Of a stretch of 41,050 bases of DNA, positions 1 to 11,962 are shown one piece after another. The translations under genes and the position numbers were made by a program. Under the pieces are notes generated by a model, which worked only from the letters and a program-made list of their open reading frames with translations, was not told the DNA's origin and searched no databases. Source of the DNA: Alphaproteobacteria bacterium (lineage in GTDB: Bacteria; Pseudomonadota; Alphaproteobacteria; Micropepsales; Micropepsaceae); NCBI GenBank assembly GCA_028871795.1, contig JAGWMG010000006.1:1-41050 (forward strand). The letters are read 5' to 3'. Every line of letters begins with the position of its first letter. Positions within the stretch are counted from its first letter, which is position 1.

Positions 1-177
1 CGGCTCGTCACCTTGTCACGCACGACGGTCTGGCGGCGTGTTCGGCAGGGTACGTTCCCGGCGCCCGTGTCGTTAGGGACGACTCGCATCGCATGGCGGG
101 AGAGCGACATTGCTGCCTGGATGGAAGCGCAGAAATTGACAACCGAAGGCGTACCGTTGGACCACGACGGTCGCTAG
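1..177 (+). CDS. AlpA-family phage/ICE regulator, C-terminal part (5' end outside window)
   Basis: Frame 1 is open from the first base to a TAG at 175-177 and gives 58 residues with no start codon in the window, so the gene enters from the left. The residues read like the winged helix of AlpA/excisionase-type DNA-binding proteins: a helix with LSRTTVWRRVRQG, then the wing GTFPAPVSLG, then the hallmark RIAWRESDIAAWMEAQ. Members of this family are small transcriptional activators or excisionases of prophages and integrative elements. An intact tRNA-Val follows 67 bp downstream, the usual setting for integrative elements. The call rests on motif recognition; only the N-terminal few residues are missing if the family length of about 65-80 residues holds. 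Confidence 0.8.
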   Translation, partial: RLVTLSRTTVWRRVRQGTFPAPVSLGTTRIAWRESDIAAWMEAQKLTTEGVPLDHDGR

Positions 178-244
178 CAACTTCGCCACATTCCACGTCT
201 TGACGCGAACACACGAGAGGGCGACACATTGGTTCCCGCTCGGC

Positions 245-320
245 GGGCGCGTAGCTCAGTTGGTAGAGCGCTCCCTTTACACGGGAGAAGTCACGGGTTC
301 GAATCCTGTCGCGCCCACCA
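245..320 (+). tRNA. tRNA-Val (anticodon TAC), CCA encoded
   Basis: Full cloverleaf. The acceptor stem is GGGCGCG paired with CGCGCCC. The D arm is GCTC/GAGC. The anticodon stem CTCCC/GGGAG closes loop TTTACAC (anticodon TAC, reads GUA). The T arm contains GGTTCGAATCC and is followed by an encoded ACCA. It lies between the AlpA-like gene and katG and points toward katG. Its body differs from the decayed tRNA-Val at 3321-3392, which has the more usual alphaproteobacterial sequence. Confidence 0.97.
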
Positions 321-683
321 TCACTGGAATGTACATCACAATTAGGTCTTGACGTGTTGCCCCCTGCAATCAGGCGGAGCCAATCATGCCTCTGACCAGC
401 AGACCGAGCGCTTTGCTAATAGCGAGAACGACCACCGCGACACCTGCATGCTTACCGTCTCCGAAAGCGGTCCCGCATGCCGTGCCCTAGCGAGCAGATA
501 GCTCAGCCCGGAGAGCAGAAAAAATCCCCAGACTATGCATGCATAAATCGCCATTGACGGCGGCAGCCAGCCCCGTCGCCGGTCAAGCGGGGACAACAAG
601 GCCAAGCCCGTCGCTGGAACGCGTGTAAATTCGCGCCGGCGAGGCCATTTTCCATACGTGGAACGCGCGGTGATAATGTCGGT
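321..683. other. Intergenic stretch, no supported gene
   Basis: This stretch lies between tRNA-Val and the katG control region. A minus-strand frame (554 down to 384) would give a 56-residue peptide with one hydrophobic stretch (ACIVWGFFLLSGLSYLLA). It has no convincing ribosome-binding site and no recognisable family, so it is not called as a gene. No terminator with a T-run is obvious after the tRNA. Confidence 0.5.
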
Positions 684-2939
<2,256 letters not shown>

Positions 2940-3000
2940 ATCAGAGGGGCTTGGCCATTATGCGCCAAGGCGTCCCGATGTGACTGGCTGAGACGATGTG

Positions 3001-3028
3001 CCAGACAGCGCCCAGGCGCCTTGTCTGG
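3001..3028 (+). terminator. Hairpin downstream of katG
   Basis: CCAGACA and TGTCTGG form a 7-bp outer stem around an inner GCGC/GCGC stem, 61 bp after the katG stop. There is no T-run behind it, so an intrinsic terminator is only possible; it could be an mRNA-stabilising stem. Confidence 0.35.
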
Positions 3029-3320
3029 AGCCGTTACTTCCGCTTGTGCGGGACTGTGCGTTAGTCGAAGCCTCAGTCATTTCTGCGAAAATAAGGATTT
3101 ATTAGGCGGTGCGGCGATGATCAGAACCCAGTGCCCAGATTTGTCCTGGTTGGTCCACCACTTTCCGCCACGGACAGTATCTCGGCGAGGCGCGATGGCC
3201 ACGAACAATCCTGCGTCGTCTGCCCCCCAGCTGCCCCCCGAGAAGATTTTCGATCGAGCCGTAGAAAATGCCGAACGTCGTAAGTATAGTAACGCCTTCA
3301 ACAACAAGGACTTCTGAGCC
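3029..3320. other. Non-coding stretch between katG and the decayed tRNA
   Basis: Both strands have short open frames here (plus 3021-3317, minus 3343-3077) without recognisable domains or good ribosome-binding sites. The plus-strand frame ends only a few bases before the tRNA remnant. Base composition is mixed, with some A+T-rich patches. I see no supported gene; it is probably remnant DNA of the accessory segment. Confidence 0.4.
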
Positions 3321-3392
3321 ATGCGGTATCGAGCGCGTTTCACCGACCCTCTCGGTGTAAACGATGTGCTCTACCGGCTGAGCTAACCGCCC
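3321..3392 (-). pseudogene. Decayed tRNA-Val (TAC)
   Basis: Read on the minus strand this is a full-length but damaged tRNA. The 5' acceptor GGGCGGT, D arm GCTC/GAGC, anticodon loop TTTACAC and CGAGAGGGTCGG are as in alphaproteobacterial tRNA-Val. The anticodon stem has only three good pairs. The T loop, expected TTCGAAT, reads AACGCGC with a broken stem. The 3' acceptor is ACCGCAT instead of ACCGCCC, and no CCA follows. The 5' half is intact and the 3' half is scrambled, the pattern left by recombination in or beyond the anticodon arm. It lies just downstream of hupB on the same strand. Confidence 0.75.
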
Positions 3393-3499
3393 GGCTCCGG
3401 CAATATATCATACGAAAAACCGGGATCGTTCATACGCTGTCGCTATGAACTCCCAGGCGCGTCGCAGCGCTCGCCGGGGATGGCCTCACGGGCGTCAGG

Positions 3500-3772
3500 T
3501 CAATTCAGCGAATCCTTGAGCTGTTTGCCGGGGCGGAAGCGGGGCTGCTTGGAGGGCTTGATGGTGATTTCTTCGCCGGTCTGGGGATTGCGCCCCTTGC
3601 CGCCCGCACGGGTGGCAACGACGAACACGCCGAAGCCGGTCAGGCGCACCTCATCACCCGCCTTGAGCGAGCTTGCGATCAGGTCGAATACGCCGTCGAC
3701 CGCCTTGGCGGCATCCGTCTTGGCCAGGCCGGTGTGGTCCGAAAGTCTTTGGATCAGATCGTTCTTGTTCAC
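3500..3772 (-). CDS. hupB: DNA-binding protein HU
   Basis: A 90-residue histone-like protein that binds and bends DNA as a dimer. The N-terminal helical part (MNKNDLIQRLSDHTGLAKTD), the core LTGFGVFVVATRAGGKGRNP and the arm-and-tail QTGEEITIKPSKQPRFRPG are all canonical. The start codon is GTG with AAGGAG 8 bp upstream. A sigma-70-like promoter sits at 3816-3845 and a hairpin terminator separates it from lon, so it can be transcribed on its own. Its position after lon is the conserved alphaproteobacterial order. Confidence 0.97.
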   Translation of the reverse strand: MNKNDLIQRLSDHTGLAKTDAAKAVDGVFDLIASSLKAGDEVRLTGFGVFVVATRAGGKGRNPQTGEEITIKPSKQPRFRPGKQLKDSLN

Positions 3773-3815
3773 TGCGACGGCTCCTTCCTAATGAATCGCC
3801 AAGGCTATTGGGCGG

Positions 3816-3845
3816 AATCTAGGGCTTTCTCGCGCCCGGCGTCAA
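3816..3845 (-). promoter_or_regulatory. Promoter of hupB
   Basis: On the minus strand TTGACG (3845-3840) and TAGATT (3821-3816) are separated by 18 bp, a good sigma-70-type pair, 43 bp upstream of the hupB GTG. Predicted from consensus only. Confidence 0.55.
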
Positions 3846-3860
3846 AGCAAGAACGGGCCG

Positions 3861-3904
3861 AAAAGGCCGATTCCGGCGTCCGAAAGACCGGGATTCGGCC
3901 TTTT
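3861..3904 (-). terminator. Terminator after lon (symmetric hairpin)
   Basis: AAAAGGCCGA at 3861-3870 is the reverse complement of TCGGCCTTTT at 3895-3904, with further complementarity (TTCCGG / CCGGGA) inside. On the minus strand the stem ends in TTTT 72 bp after the lon stop; on the plus strand it ends in TTTTT, so it could work in both directions. The hupB promoter lies immediately beyond it. Confidence 0.65.
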
Positions 3905-3976
3905 TCACCCTCATTTGTTGGGGACACAAGGCGGAACCGGCAAAAACGCGCCTTTTCGGCCGGTTCCAATGCTTGG

Positions 3977-6406
<2,430 letters not shown>

Positions 6407-6618
6407 TGCACTCTCCTCGCCCGGGCCATCTTAGGCCGGGTTTGTTTAGGAACCGTACCCCGGACGGGCATACAGCGCCTCACACGTCGCCCGCATGGGC
6501 CGACTCCCAGACAATGTAAAGTGGGCCTGCGGAATGGCTGTTTCAAGGCGGGATAACCACGTATGGCGCTTAATCCGGCCGCCGCGCCATCATGGCAACA
6601 GATGTTGTAATGTTACCG

Positions 6619-7887
6619 TCAACTCGCGCTTTGCTCGCGGGCCTGTCCCTTGTCGGAGTAGGTGTAAAGCGGTCGGGCGCGCCCGTCGACCACATCGGCG
6701 GTGATGACCACTTCCTGCACGCCGTTGAGCGTCGGCAGTTCGTACATGGTTTCGAGCAGGATGCTTTCCATGATCGAACGCAGTCCGCGCGCGCCGGTCT
6801 TGCGCGCGATCGCCTTGCGCGCGATGGCGTGCAGCGCCTCCTCCTGGAAGCGCAGCTTGACGCCTTCCATCTCCAGCATCCGCTGATACTGCTTGGCGAG
6901 CGCGTTTTTCGGGCGCGTCAGGATCTCGATCAGCGCCGGCTCCGACAGATCGCCCAGCGTGGCCAACACCGGCAGACGGCCGATGAATTCCGGGATCAAT
7001 CCGAACTTGAGCAGATCTTCCGGCTCCACTTCGCGCAGCACCTCGCCGGTGGCGCGTTCGTCGGGCGCGCGCACCGCGGCGCCGAAGCCCATCGAGGAAC
7101 CGTGCGTGCGCTGGGAAATGATCTTCTCCAGGCCCGCGAAGGCGCCGCCGACGATGAACAGGATGTTGGTGGTGTCGACCTGGAGGAATTCCTGCTGGGG
7201 ATGCTTGCGGCCGCCCTGCGGAGGCACCGACGCGATGGTGCCTTCCATGATCTTGAGCAGCGCCTGCTGGACGCCCTCGCCCGACACGTCGCGGGTGATG
7301 GACGGATTGTCGGACTTGCGGCTGATCTTGTCGACTTCGTCGATATAGACGATGCCGCGCTGGGCCCGCTCGACGTTGTAGTCGGCGTTCTGCAGCAGCT
7401 TGAGAATGATGTTCTCCACGTCCTCGCCGACATAGCCGGCTTCGGTCAGCGTGGTGGCATCGGCCATGGTGAACGGCACGTCGAGGATGCGCGCCAGCGT
7501 CTGGGCCAGCAGCGTCTTGCCGCAGCCCGTGGGGCCGAGCAGCATGATGTTCGATTTCGCCAACTCGACGTCGGAATTCTTGCCGCTGGCGTTGATGCGC
7601 TTGTAGTGGTTGTGGACGGCGACCGAGAGCACCTTCTTGGCGTGCTGCTGGCCGACGACATAATCGTCCAGGACCTTGTAGATCTCCGCCGGCGAGGGCA
7701 CGCCCTCGCGCGACTTCATAAACGAGGTCTTGTTCTCCTCGCGGATGATCTCCATGCACAGCTCGACGCATTCGTCGCAGATGAACACGGTCGGGCCCGC
7801 GATCAGCTTGCGAACCTCGTGCTGGCTCTTGCCGCAGAACGAACAATAGAGCGTGTTCTTGGACTCGCCGCCGCTCGCTTTACTCAT
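6619..7887 (-). CDS. clpX: ClpX, ATPase subunit of ClpXP
   Basis: A AAA+ unfoldase that feeds substrates to ClpP. It has 422 residues, matching the family (E. coli 424). The N-terminal zinc-binding domain has C15, C18, C37 and C40. Walker A is GPTGCGKT, Walker B is [10 protein letters not shown], the pore loop is GYVG and the RKH loop is [11 protein letters not shown] longer in-frame start 14 codons upstream exists (7929), but the family start [11 protein letters not shown] with GAGAGAG before it is preferred. clpP lies 186 bp upstream on the same strand, lon downstream. Confidence 0.98.
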   Translation of the reverse strand: MSKASGGESKNTLYCSFCGKSQHEVRKLIAGPTVFICDECVELCMEIIREENKTSFMKSREGVPSPAEIYKVLDDYVVGQQHAKKVLSVAVHNHYKRINASGKNSDVELAKSNIMLLGPTGCGKTLLAQTLARILDVPFTMADATTLTEAGYVGEDVENIILKLLQNADYNVERAQRGIVYIDEVDKISRKSDNPSITRDVSGEGVQQALLKIMEGTIASVPPQGGRKHPQQEFLQVDTTNILFIVGGAFAGLEKIISQRTHGSSMGFGAAVRAPDERATGEVLREVEPEDLLKFGLIPEFIGRLPVLATLGDLSEPALIEILTRPKNALAKQYQRMLEMEGVKLRFQEEALHAIARKAIARKTGARGLRSIMESILLETMYELPTLNGVQEVVITADVVDGRARPLYTYSDKGQAREQSAS

Positions 7888-8073
7888 CGGCTCTCTCGGG
7901 TCTCGACGACCCGCCCTCAAAGACTGCATTAGGCATTGTTGTCAATGCCTTGCACAACCCGCGCCAACCCAAATCGGCTTGCCGCCGATTTCATTCGACC
8001 ACGTTAGCGCCAACCGGATCAAGATTTGTTTAAGCCGGCCAACATCCTGTTTTTCCGGCCGGATTCCGCAATC

Positions 8074-8703
8074 TCACGGGCCTTCCGGCGTTTCCGGCCG
8101 CCTGGACAGCACGGAATCGACCAATCCGAAGGCCTTGGCCTCCTCGGCATTCATATAAGTATCGCGATCCAACGCTTTTTCAATCGCCTCCACGGTTTGG
8201 CCGGTATGGCCGGCGTAAATCTCGTTCAACCGCCTCTTGAGCTTGACGATTTCCTGGGCGTGGCGGGCGATGTCCGCCGCTTGCCCGTAATAGGACGCCG
8301 AGGGCTGGTGGACCAGGATGCGCGAATTGGGCAGACAGTAACGTTGACCTTTCGCCCCGGCGCACAACAGCAGCGACGCCGCGGAAGCCGCCTGGCCGAC
8401 GCACAGCGTCTGGATGGCGGGGCGGATGTACTGCATGGTGTCGTAGATCGCCATGCCCGCCGTGACGATGCCGCCCGGCGAGTTGATGTACATCGCGATC
8501 TCTTTCTTGGGGTTCTCCGCCTCCAGGAACAGGAGCTGGGCGGTGACGAGGCTGGCGCCGTAATCCTCCACCGGACCGGTGACGAAGATGATCCGCTCCT
8601 TGAGCAGCCGGGAATAGATGTCGAACGCGCGCTCGCCGCGGGCGGTCTGCTCGACCACCATCGGCACCAGCGTGTTCATGTAAACGTCGCGCGGGTCTTT
8701 CAT
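8074..8703 (-). CDS. clpP: ClpP protease subunit
   Basis: The 209-residue serine peptidase that forms the tetradecameric barrel of ClpXP. The catalytic triad is Ser107 (GQAASAAS), His132 (ILVHQPSA) and Asp181 (DRDTYM), with the same spacing as in E. coli ClpP. NSPGG and GLVDSV are further family marks. ATG with AGGAG 6 bp upstream. In most genomes it directly follows tig; here about 890 bp containing a toxin-antitoxin cassette separate the two, and clpP has a promoter of its own at 8729-8756. Confidence 0.98.
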   Translation of the reverse strand: MKDPRDVYMNTLVPMVVEQTARGERAFDIYSRLLKERIIFVTGPVEDYGASLVTAQLLFLEAENPKKEIAMYINSPGGIVTAGMAIYDTMQYIRPAIQTLCVGQAASAASLLLCAGAKGQRYCLPNSRILVHQPSASYYGQAADIARHAQEIVKLKRRLNEIYAGHTGQTVEAIEKALDRDTYMNAEEAKAFGLVDSVLSRRPETPEGP

Positions 8704-8728
8704 GGAGGCTCCTGATTCGGACGGCGAG

Positions 8729-8756
8729 GGTGTAGTGCGCCGAAGCGCCGTGTCAA
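8729..8756 (-). promoter_or_regulatory. Likely clpP promoter
   Basis: On the minus strand a perfect -35 TTGACA (8756-8751) is followed after 16 bp by TACACC (8734-8729), 25 bp before the clpP start codon. The spacer itself contains a small GCGC-TTCG-GCGC stem. The -10 is weak, so the call is moderate. Confidence 0.45.
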
Positions 8757-8794
8757 CGGGCTAAGGGCACGCGCCGCGGCGGAAGGTGAACCGT

Positions 8795-8833
8795 CTAGGC
8801 CCCCTTCAGCTTCTCCGCCGCATCGTCGGGGTC
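8795..8833 (-). repeat. Orphan copy of the tig 3' end (39-bp direct repeat, left copy)
   Basis: Identical at 37 of 39 positions to 9593-9631, the last 13 codons of tig including the stop. Read on the minus strand it still encodes DPDDAAEKLKGA and a TAG stop, but nothing in frame precedes it. With the genuine tig end it brackets the toxin-antitoxin pair, so the cassette plus one repeat forms a 798-bp unit. Confidence 0.9.
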
Positions 8834-8901
8834 TCGGCCGCATCGAAGATGCACATAACCTGATTTCATCACTTGACCGCCGAGAGCAATTCTGACTATA
8901 T

Positions 8902-8926
8902 TTGACTAGTCATAACGACTGGTCAA
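8902..8926. promoter_or_regulatory. Operator of the toxin-antitoxin operon
   Basis: TTGACTAGT and ACTGGTCAA form a 9-bp inverted repeat with one mismatch and a 7-bp spacer, ending one base before the antitoxin ATG. The left arm overlaps a perfect 10-bp palindrome TGACTAGTCA (8903-8912), and another TGACTA lies at 8893-8898. A TATATT -10-like element is at 8897-8902. Such palindromes are the usual binding sites of the antitoxin itself. Confidence 0.6.
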
Positions 8927-8927
8927 T

Positions 8928-9179
8928 ATGAGAATGCGCGAAATTCAATCCTCCGATGTCAAGGCCCGGCTGCCCGAGTTTCTCGATGCTGTGGAGCGCG
9001 GGGAAACCATTGTCGTGACCCGGCATGGCAAGCCCGTGGCGCATCTGGTGCCCGCCCCCGCCGCTGACCGGGACCGTGTTCGCAAAGCGCTCGACGGGAT
9101 CGCGGCTCTGCGCCGGACGACAAAGAAGATGAGCGTCGCCGAAATCCTCGCCGCCCGCCATGAAGGCCACAAGCGCTGA
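8928..9179 (+). CDS. Phd/YefM-type antitoxin
   Basis: An 83-residue protein. The N-terminal part MREIQSSDVKARLPEFLDAV, then GETIVVTRHGKPVAHLVP, is the standard Phd/YefM DNA-binding fold. The C-terminal tail (residues 55-83) is charged and probably wraps the toxin. It should neutralise the PIN toxin and repress its own operon. ATG at 8928 is the first start; a second in-frame ATG is at 8934. There is no Shine-Dalgarno, because the operator palindrome reaches to the start codon, so the mRNA may be leaderless. Its stop overlaps the toxin start (TGATG). It is transcribed opposite to tig and clpP, between which it is inserted. Confidence 0.92.
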   Translation: MRMREIQSSDVKARLPEFLDAVERGETIVVTRHGKPVAHLVPAPAADRDRVRKALDGIAALRRTTKKMSVAEILAARHEGHKR

Positions 9180-9586
9180 TGTTCGTCATCGACGCGTCGG
9201 TGGCGGCAAGCTGGTGCTTCCCTGACGAGGCGAGCCCGGCGGCGGATGCCGCATTGCGCCGTCTGGCCGAGGACAGTGCGCTTATTCCTTCCCTGTTCTG
9301 GTTCGAATTGCGCAACGTGCTTCTCATCGGCGAGCGGCGGAGACGGATCGCCGAAACGGACACCGCCCGCTTTCTCGGCTTCGTGCGCGATCTGCCGTTG
9401 GAAATCGACCCCGATCCCGATGGGAATCTTGTGCTGGGCCTGGCGCGCACGCATCGGCTTTCGTTCTACGATGCCATATATCTCGAATTGGCGCAGAGGA
9501 AGGTCGTGCCGCTGGCGACGCTCGACGGCGAGTTGATCGCCGCCGCGAAGGCCGAGAAGGTCCCGCTGATCGGCGAAGGCGCCTGA
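9179..9586 (+). CDS. vapC: PIN-domain ribonuclease toxin (VapC family)
   Basis: A 135-residue PIN-domain protein. The four acidic residues of the metal-dependent RNase site are Asp5 (FVIDAS), Glu43 (WFELRN), Asp98 (SFYDAIYLELA) and Asp116 (LATLDGEL). Proteins of this family cleave tRNA or rRNA when the antitoxin is lost. The ATG overlaps the antitoxin TGA by one base, so the two are translationally coupled. Only 6 bp separate its stop from the stop of tig on the other strand. All catalytic residues are present, so it is probably active. The exact RNA target cannot be read from the sequence. Confidence 0.93.
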   Translation: MFVIDASVAASWCFPDEASPAADAALRRLAEDSALIPSLFWFELRNVLLIGERRRRIAETDTARFLGFVRDLPLEIDPDPDGNLVLGLARTHRLSFYDAIYLELAQRKVVPLATLDGELIAAAKAEKVPLIGEGA

Positions 9587-9592
9587 GCCTTC

Positions 9593-9631
9593 CTACGCCC
9601 CCTTCAGCTTCTCCGCCGCGTCGTCGGGGTC
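9593..9631 (-). repeat. 39-bp direct repeat, right copy (genuine tig 3' end)
   Basis: Partner of 8795-8833. This copy is in frame with tig and supplies its C-terminal residues DPDDAAEKLKGA and stop codon. The two differences from the left copy are one base next to the stop codon and one silent change in an alanine-region codon. Confidence 0.9.
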
Positions 9632-10954
9632 GAGGAACAGCGTTTCGCGGTCGACCTTGCGGTCGGTGACCTGGGCGAGTTCGGCGATGAAGTCCACCAC
9701 CTTGTCCTCGAACAGCGGCGCGCGGATTTCGGCCTGCGCCTGGGCGTTGCGGGCGTAGTAGTCGAACACCTGCTGCTCCTGGCCGGGGAACTGGCGCGCG
9801 CGTGCGGTGACGGCGCGCTGGATCTCGTCGTTGGCGACGGTGAGGCCGTTCTGCTCGCCCACCCGCGCCAGCACCAGCCCAAGCCGCACGCGGCGCTCGG
9901 CGATGTCGTGATATTCCTGGCGCAGTTCCTCTTCGGTCTTGCCCTCGTCCGCGAAGGTCTTGTTCTCGCGCTTCAGCTCGGCCTCGACCTGCTTCCAGAT
10001 GCCGTCGAATTCGCCTTCCACCATGGTCGGCGGCAGTGAGAAGGAATGCTTTTCGTCCAGCGCGTCCAGGATGCGGCGCTTGAGGTGCAGGCGGCTGGCG
10101 CCGGCATATTCGCGCTTCATCTGCTCGCGCAAGCGTTCCTTCAGGGTGCCGAGCGAATCCACGCCCAGCTTCTTGGCAAGCTCGTCGTCGACGACCAGCG
10201 GATCGGGCGATTTCACCTCTTTCACGCTGACCGCGAACACCGCGTCCTTGCCGGCGAGCTTGGCTTCGGGATAGTCGGCGGGAAAGGTCACCCTGACGTC
10301 GCGCGCCTCGCCCGGCTTGACGCCGACGAGCTGGTCCTCGAAACCGGAAACCAGCTGGCCGGAACCGAGCACCAGGTTGAAATCCTCGGCCTTGCCTCCC
10401 GCAAAGGTTTCGCCGTCGACGCTGCCGACGAAGTCCATCGTCACCGCGTCACCCGTCTGCGCGGCTTCGCCTTGGGCGCGCGGGGAATAGCCGCGCGACT
10501 GTTCGGCGAGGCGCTGGACGGCGTTGTCCATGTCCTCGTCCGTGACGTCGGCGACCAGACGCTCGACCTCGAGCTTCGACACGTCGGCCAGCTCGAAATC
10601 GGGCATCAGGTCGATCAGCACGCGGAATTCAAGATCGGCCTTGCCTTCGATGACCTGCTGCACGTCGCCGACCGGCTCGACGCGCGGCGGGAAAGCCGGC
10701 TTCAGCGCGTTGTCGGCGACGGCCTTCCGGCTGCCTTCGCTGACGGCGGCTTCGACGATTTCGCCCATCATCGACTTGCCGTAGGTCTTTTTCAGGAACG
10801 AGACGGGAGCCTTGCCCGGTCTGAATCCCTTGAGGCTCAGGCGCGGCTTGATTTCCTCGATCTTGCCGGTCAGGCGCTCTTCCAGATCGGCGGCGCCGAC
10901 CACGACCTTGTATTCGCGCCGCAAACCTTCGGAAACGGTCTCGGTAATCTGCAT
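9593..10954 (-). CDS. tig: Trigger factor
   Basis: A ribosome-associated chaperone and peptidyl-prolyl isomerase of 453 residues. The N-terminal ribosome-binding signature GFRPGKAP is at residues 43-50. The FKBP-type isomerase domain (VTMDFVGSVDGETFAGG, then GLVSGFEDQLVG-like sequence) occupies roughly 160-245. The helical C-terminal chaperone domain follows. The start at 10954 (MQITETVSEG) is the family start; an in-frame extension upstream would run into the tRNA-Leu. Only a weak RBS precedes it. tRNA-Leu lies 27 bp upstream on the same strand and is likely co-transcribed. Its last 13 codons are duplicated beyond the toxin-antitoxin cassette. Confidence 0.97.
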   Translation of the reverse strand: MQITETVSEGLRREYKVVVGAADLEERLTGKIEEIKPRLSLKGFRPGKAPVSFLKKTYGKSMMGEIVEAAVSEGSRKAVADNALKPAFPPRVEPVGDVQQVIEGKADLEFRVLIDLMPDFELADVSKLEVERLVADVTDEDMDNAVQRLAEQSRGYSPRAQGEAAQTGDAVTMDFVGSVDGETFAGGKAEDFNLVLGSGQLVSGFEDQLVGVKPGEARDVRVTFPADYPEAKLAGKDAVFAVSVKEVKSPDPLVVDDELAKKLGVDSLGTLKERLREQMKREYAGASRLHLKRRILDALDEKHSFSLPPTMVEGEFDGIWKQVEAELKRENKTFADEGKTEEELRQEYHDIAERRVRLGLVLARVGEQNGLTVANDEIQRAVTARARQFPGQEQQVFDYYARNAQAQAEIRAPLFEDKVVDFIAELAQVTDRKVDRETLFLDPDDAAEKLKGA

Positions 10955-10981
10955 ATGACGTATCCCAATCCTTGCCGTTCG

Positions 10982-11066
10982 TGGTGCGGGCGGAGGGACT
11001 TGAACCCCCACGACTTTCGTCACTGGAACCTAAATCCAGAGCGTCTACCAGTTCCGCCACGCCCGC
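10982..11066 (-). tRNA. tRNA-Leu (anticodon TAG), CCA encoded
   Basis: Class II tRNA of 85 nt with a long variable arm. The acceptor stem is GCGGGCG/CGCCCGC, the anticodon stem CTGGA/TCCAG closes loop TTTAGGT (anticodon TAG, reads CUA), the T arm contains GGTTCAAGTCC, and ACCA is encoded. It lies directly upstream of tig. Confidence 0.97.
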
Positions 11067-11147
11067 GTGCGGGCTGTTCCGCCGCACGGTTTCGACCCGA
11101 TCCCGGCGGAAGGGGGCCGCTATAGCAGGGGTTTTGGCGCGCCGCTA

Positions 11148-11413
11148 GAGCCTGATCCACCCTTATAGAAGCGCTGCGCCGAGAGGATTTTGCGGTGTGG
11201 GCAGGAGAAGGGCGACGCGCGTAGCGGGGACTACGGGCGAGCCCTTCGACGAACCCACGGCGCAAAAGCCTCCGGCCCTTCGGGTTGCGTGCGGGCGGGC
11301 GCCCGCTTCGTTGCGCCGCTCGACCGATGTCCCGCATCGCCCTTCGCGCCGCGCCTGGCGGATAGCCTCGCCCGCACGCAACGCAGACGCTTCCATAAAG
11401 GTGGATCAGGCTC
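11148..11413. mobile_element. MITE-like element with about 31-bp terminal inverted repeats
   Basis: The left end 11148-11178 (GAGCCTGATCCACC...) is matched in inverted orientation by 11383-11413 (...GGTGGATCAGGCTC). About 27 of 31 positions pair, including GAAGCG and CTGCG at the inner ends. The roughly 200 bp between them are very G+C-rich and have no credible gene. No clear target-site duplication is visible. It fills the gap between the tRNA-Leu 5' end and the GNAT gene, which is otherwise empty. Confidence 0.6.
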
Positions 11414-11455
11414 AGGCCCAGTTACCGGCCTTTTCAGCCGCGCAGCGGGGACTCC

Positions 11456-11962
11456 CTAGCCCACGGCCCTGCCGTACCACGCCACATCCCAGAACCTGCC
11501 GAATTTGCGCCCGACTTCGCGGTAGGTGCCGACATGGGTGAACCCCATCGCGAGATGCAGGCCAACCGACGCCTCGTTCGGCTGCGTGATGCCGCCGAAA
11601 GCCCGGTGCACGTCTTCCCGTGCGAGCGCCTCGAACAGCGCTTGATAAAGCCTGCGGCCGAGGCCTTTGCCCTGCTCGCCCGGCGCCAGATAGACGCTTG
11701 TCTCGACCGAAATGTCGTACGCCTCCCTCTCCTTGAATCTGCCCGAACAGGCCCAACCGACCGCTTCGCCGCCCTTCGCCGCGACGAAGCATTGATGCCG
11801 CCCTGTCGGCGCGAAGGTGTCGAGCCACGCCCGACGCTGCGCCAGGCTGTGCGGCTTTATGTAGAAGGTCGCCGGCGTGTGGACGATGTAGTGATTGTAG
11901 ATCGCCAGCAGCGCCGGCAGATCGTCCCGTTCGGCGCGGCGGATGACGGTTTCGGCCGTCAT
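11456..11962 (-). CDS. GNAT N-acetyltransferase, phosphinothricin-acetyltransferase-like
   Basis: A 168-residue acetyl-CoA-dependent transferase. The N-terminal AERDDLPALLAIYNHYI, the acetyl-CoA loop EQGKGLGRRLYQAL (R/QxxGxG/A type) and the end GFTHVGTYREVGRKFGRFWD followed by VAWY are marks of the Pat/Bar branch. Those enzymes acetylate phosphinothricin, methionine sulfone or related amino acids; the natural substrate here is unknown. ATG overlaps the NUDIX stop by one base (TGATG), so it is the last gene of the nnr-NUDIX-GNAT operon. The MITE-like element begins 42 bp after its stop. Confidence 0.88.
   Translation of the reverse strand: MTAETVIRRAERDDLPALLAIYNHYIVHTPATFYIKPHSLAQRRAWLDTFAPTGRHQCFVAAKGGEAVGWACSGRFKEREAYDISVETSVYLAPGEQGKGLGRRLYQALFEALAREDVHRAFGGITQPNEASVGLHLAMGFTHVGTYREVGRKFGRFWDVAWYGRAVG

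Noticed and set aside
384..605. Minus-strand frame with a hydrophobic stretch next to tRNA-Val
   Set aside because: No RBS, no family and no conserved context; one hydrophobic stretch is not enough.
3021..3343. Two opposing frames (98 and 88 codons) between katG and the decayed tRNA
   Set aside because: Neither has a recognisable domain or good RBS, and they overlap each other on opposite strands.
11190..11541. Open frames inside the inverted-repeat element
   Set aside because: Products are Arg/Pro/Ala-rich low-complexity sequence on both strands, as expected by chance in G+C-rich DNA.
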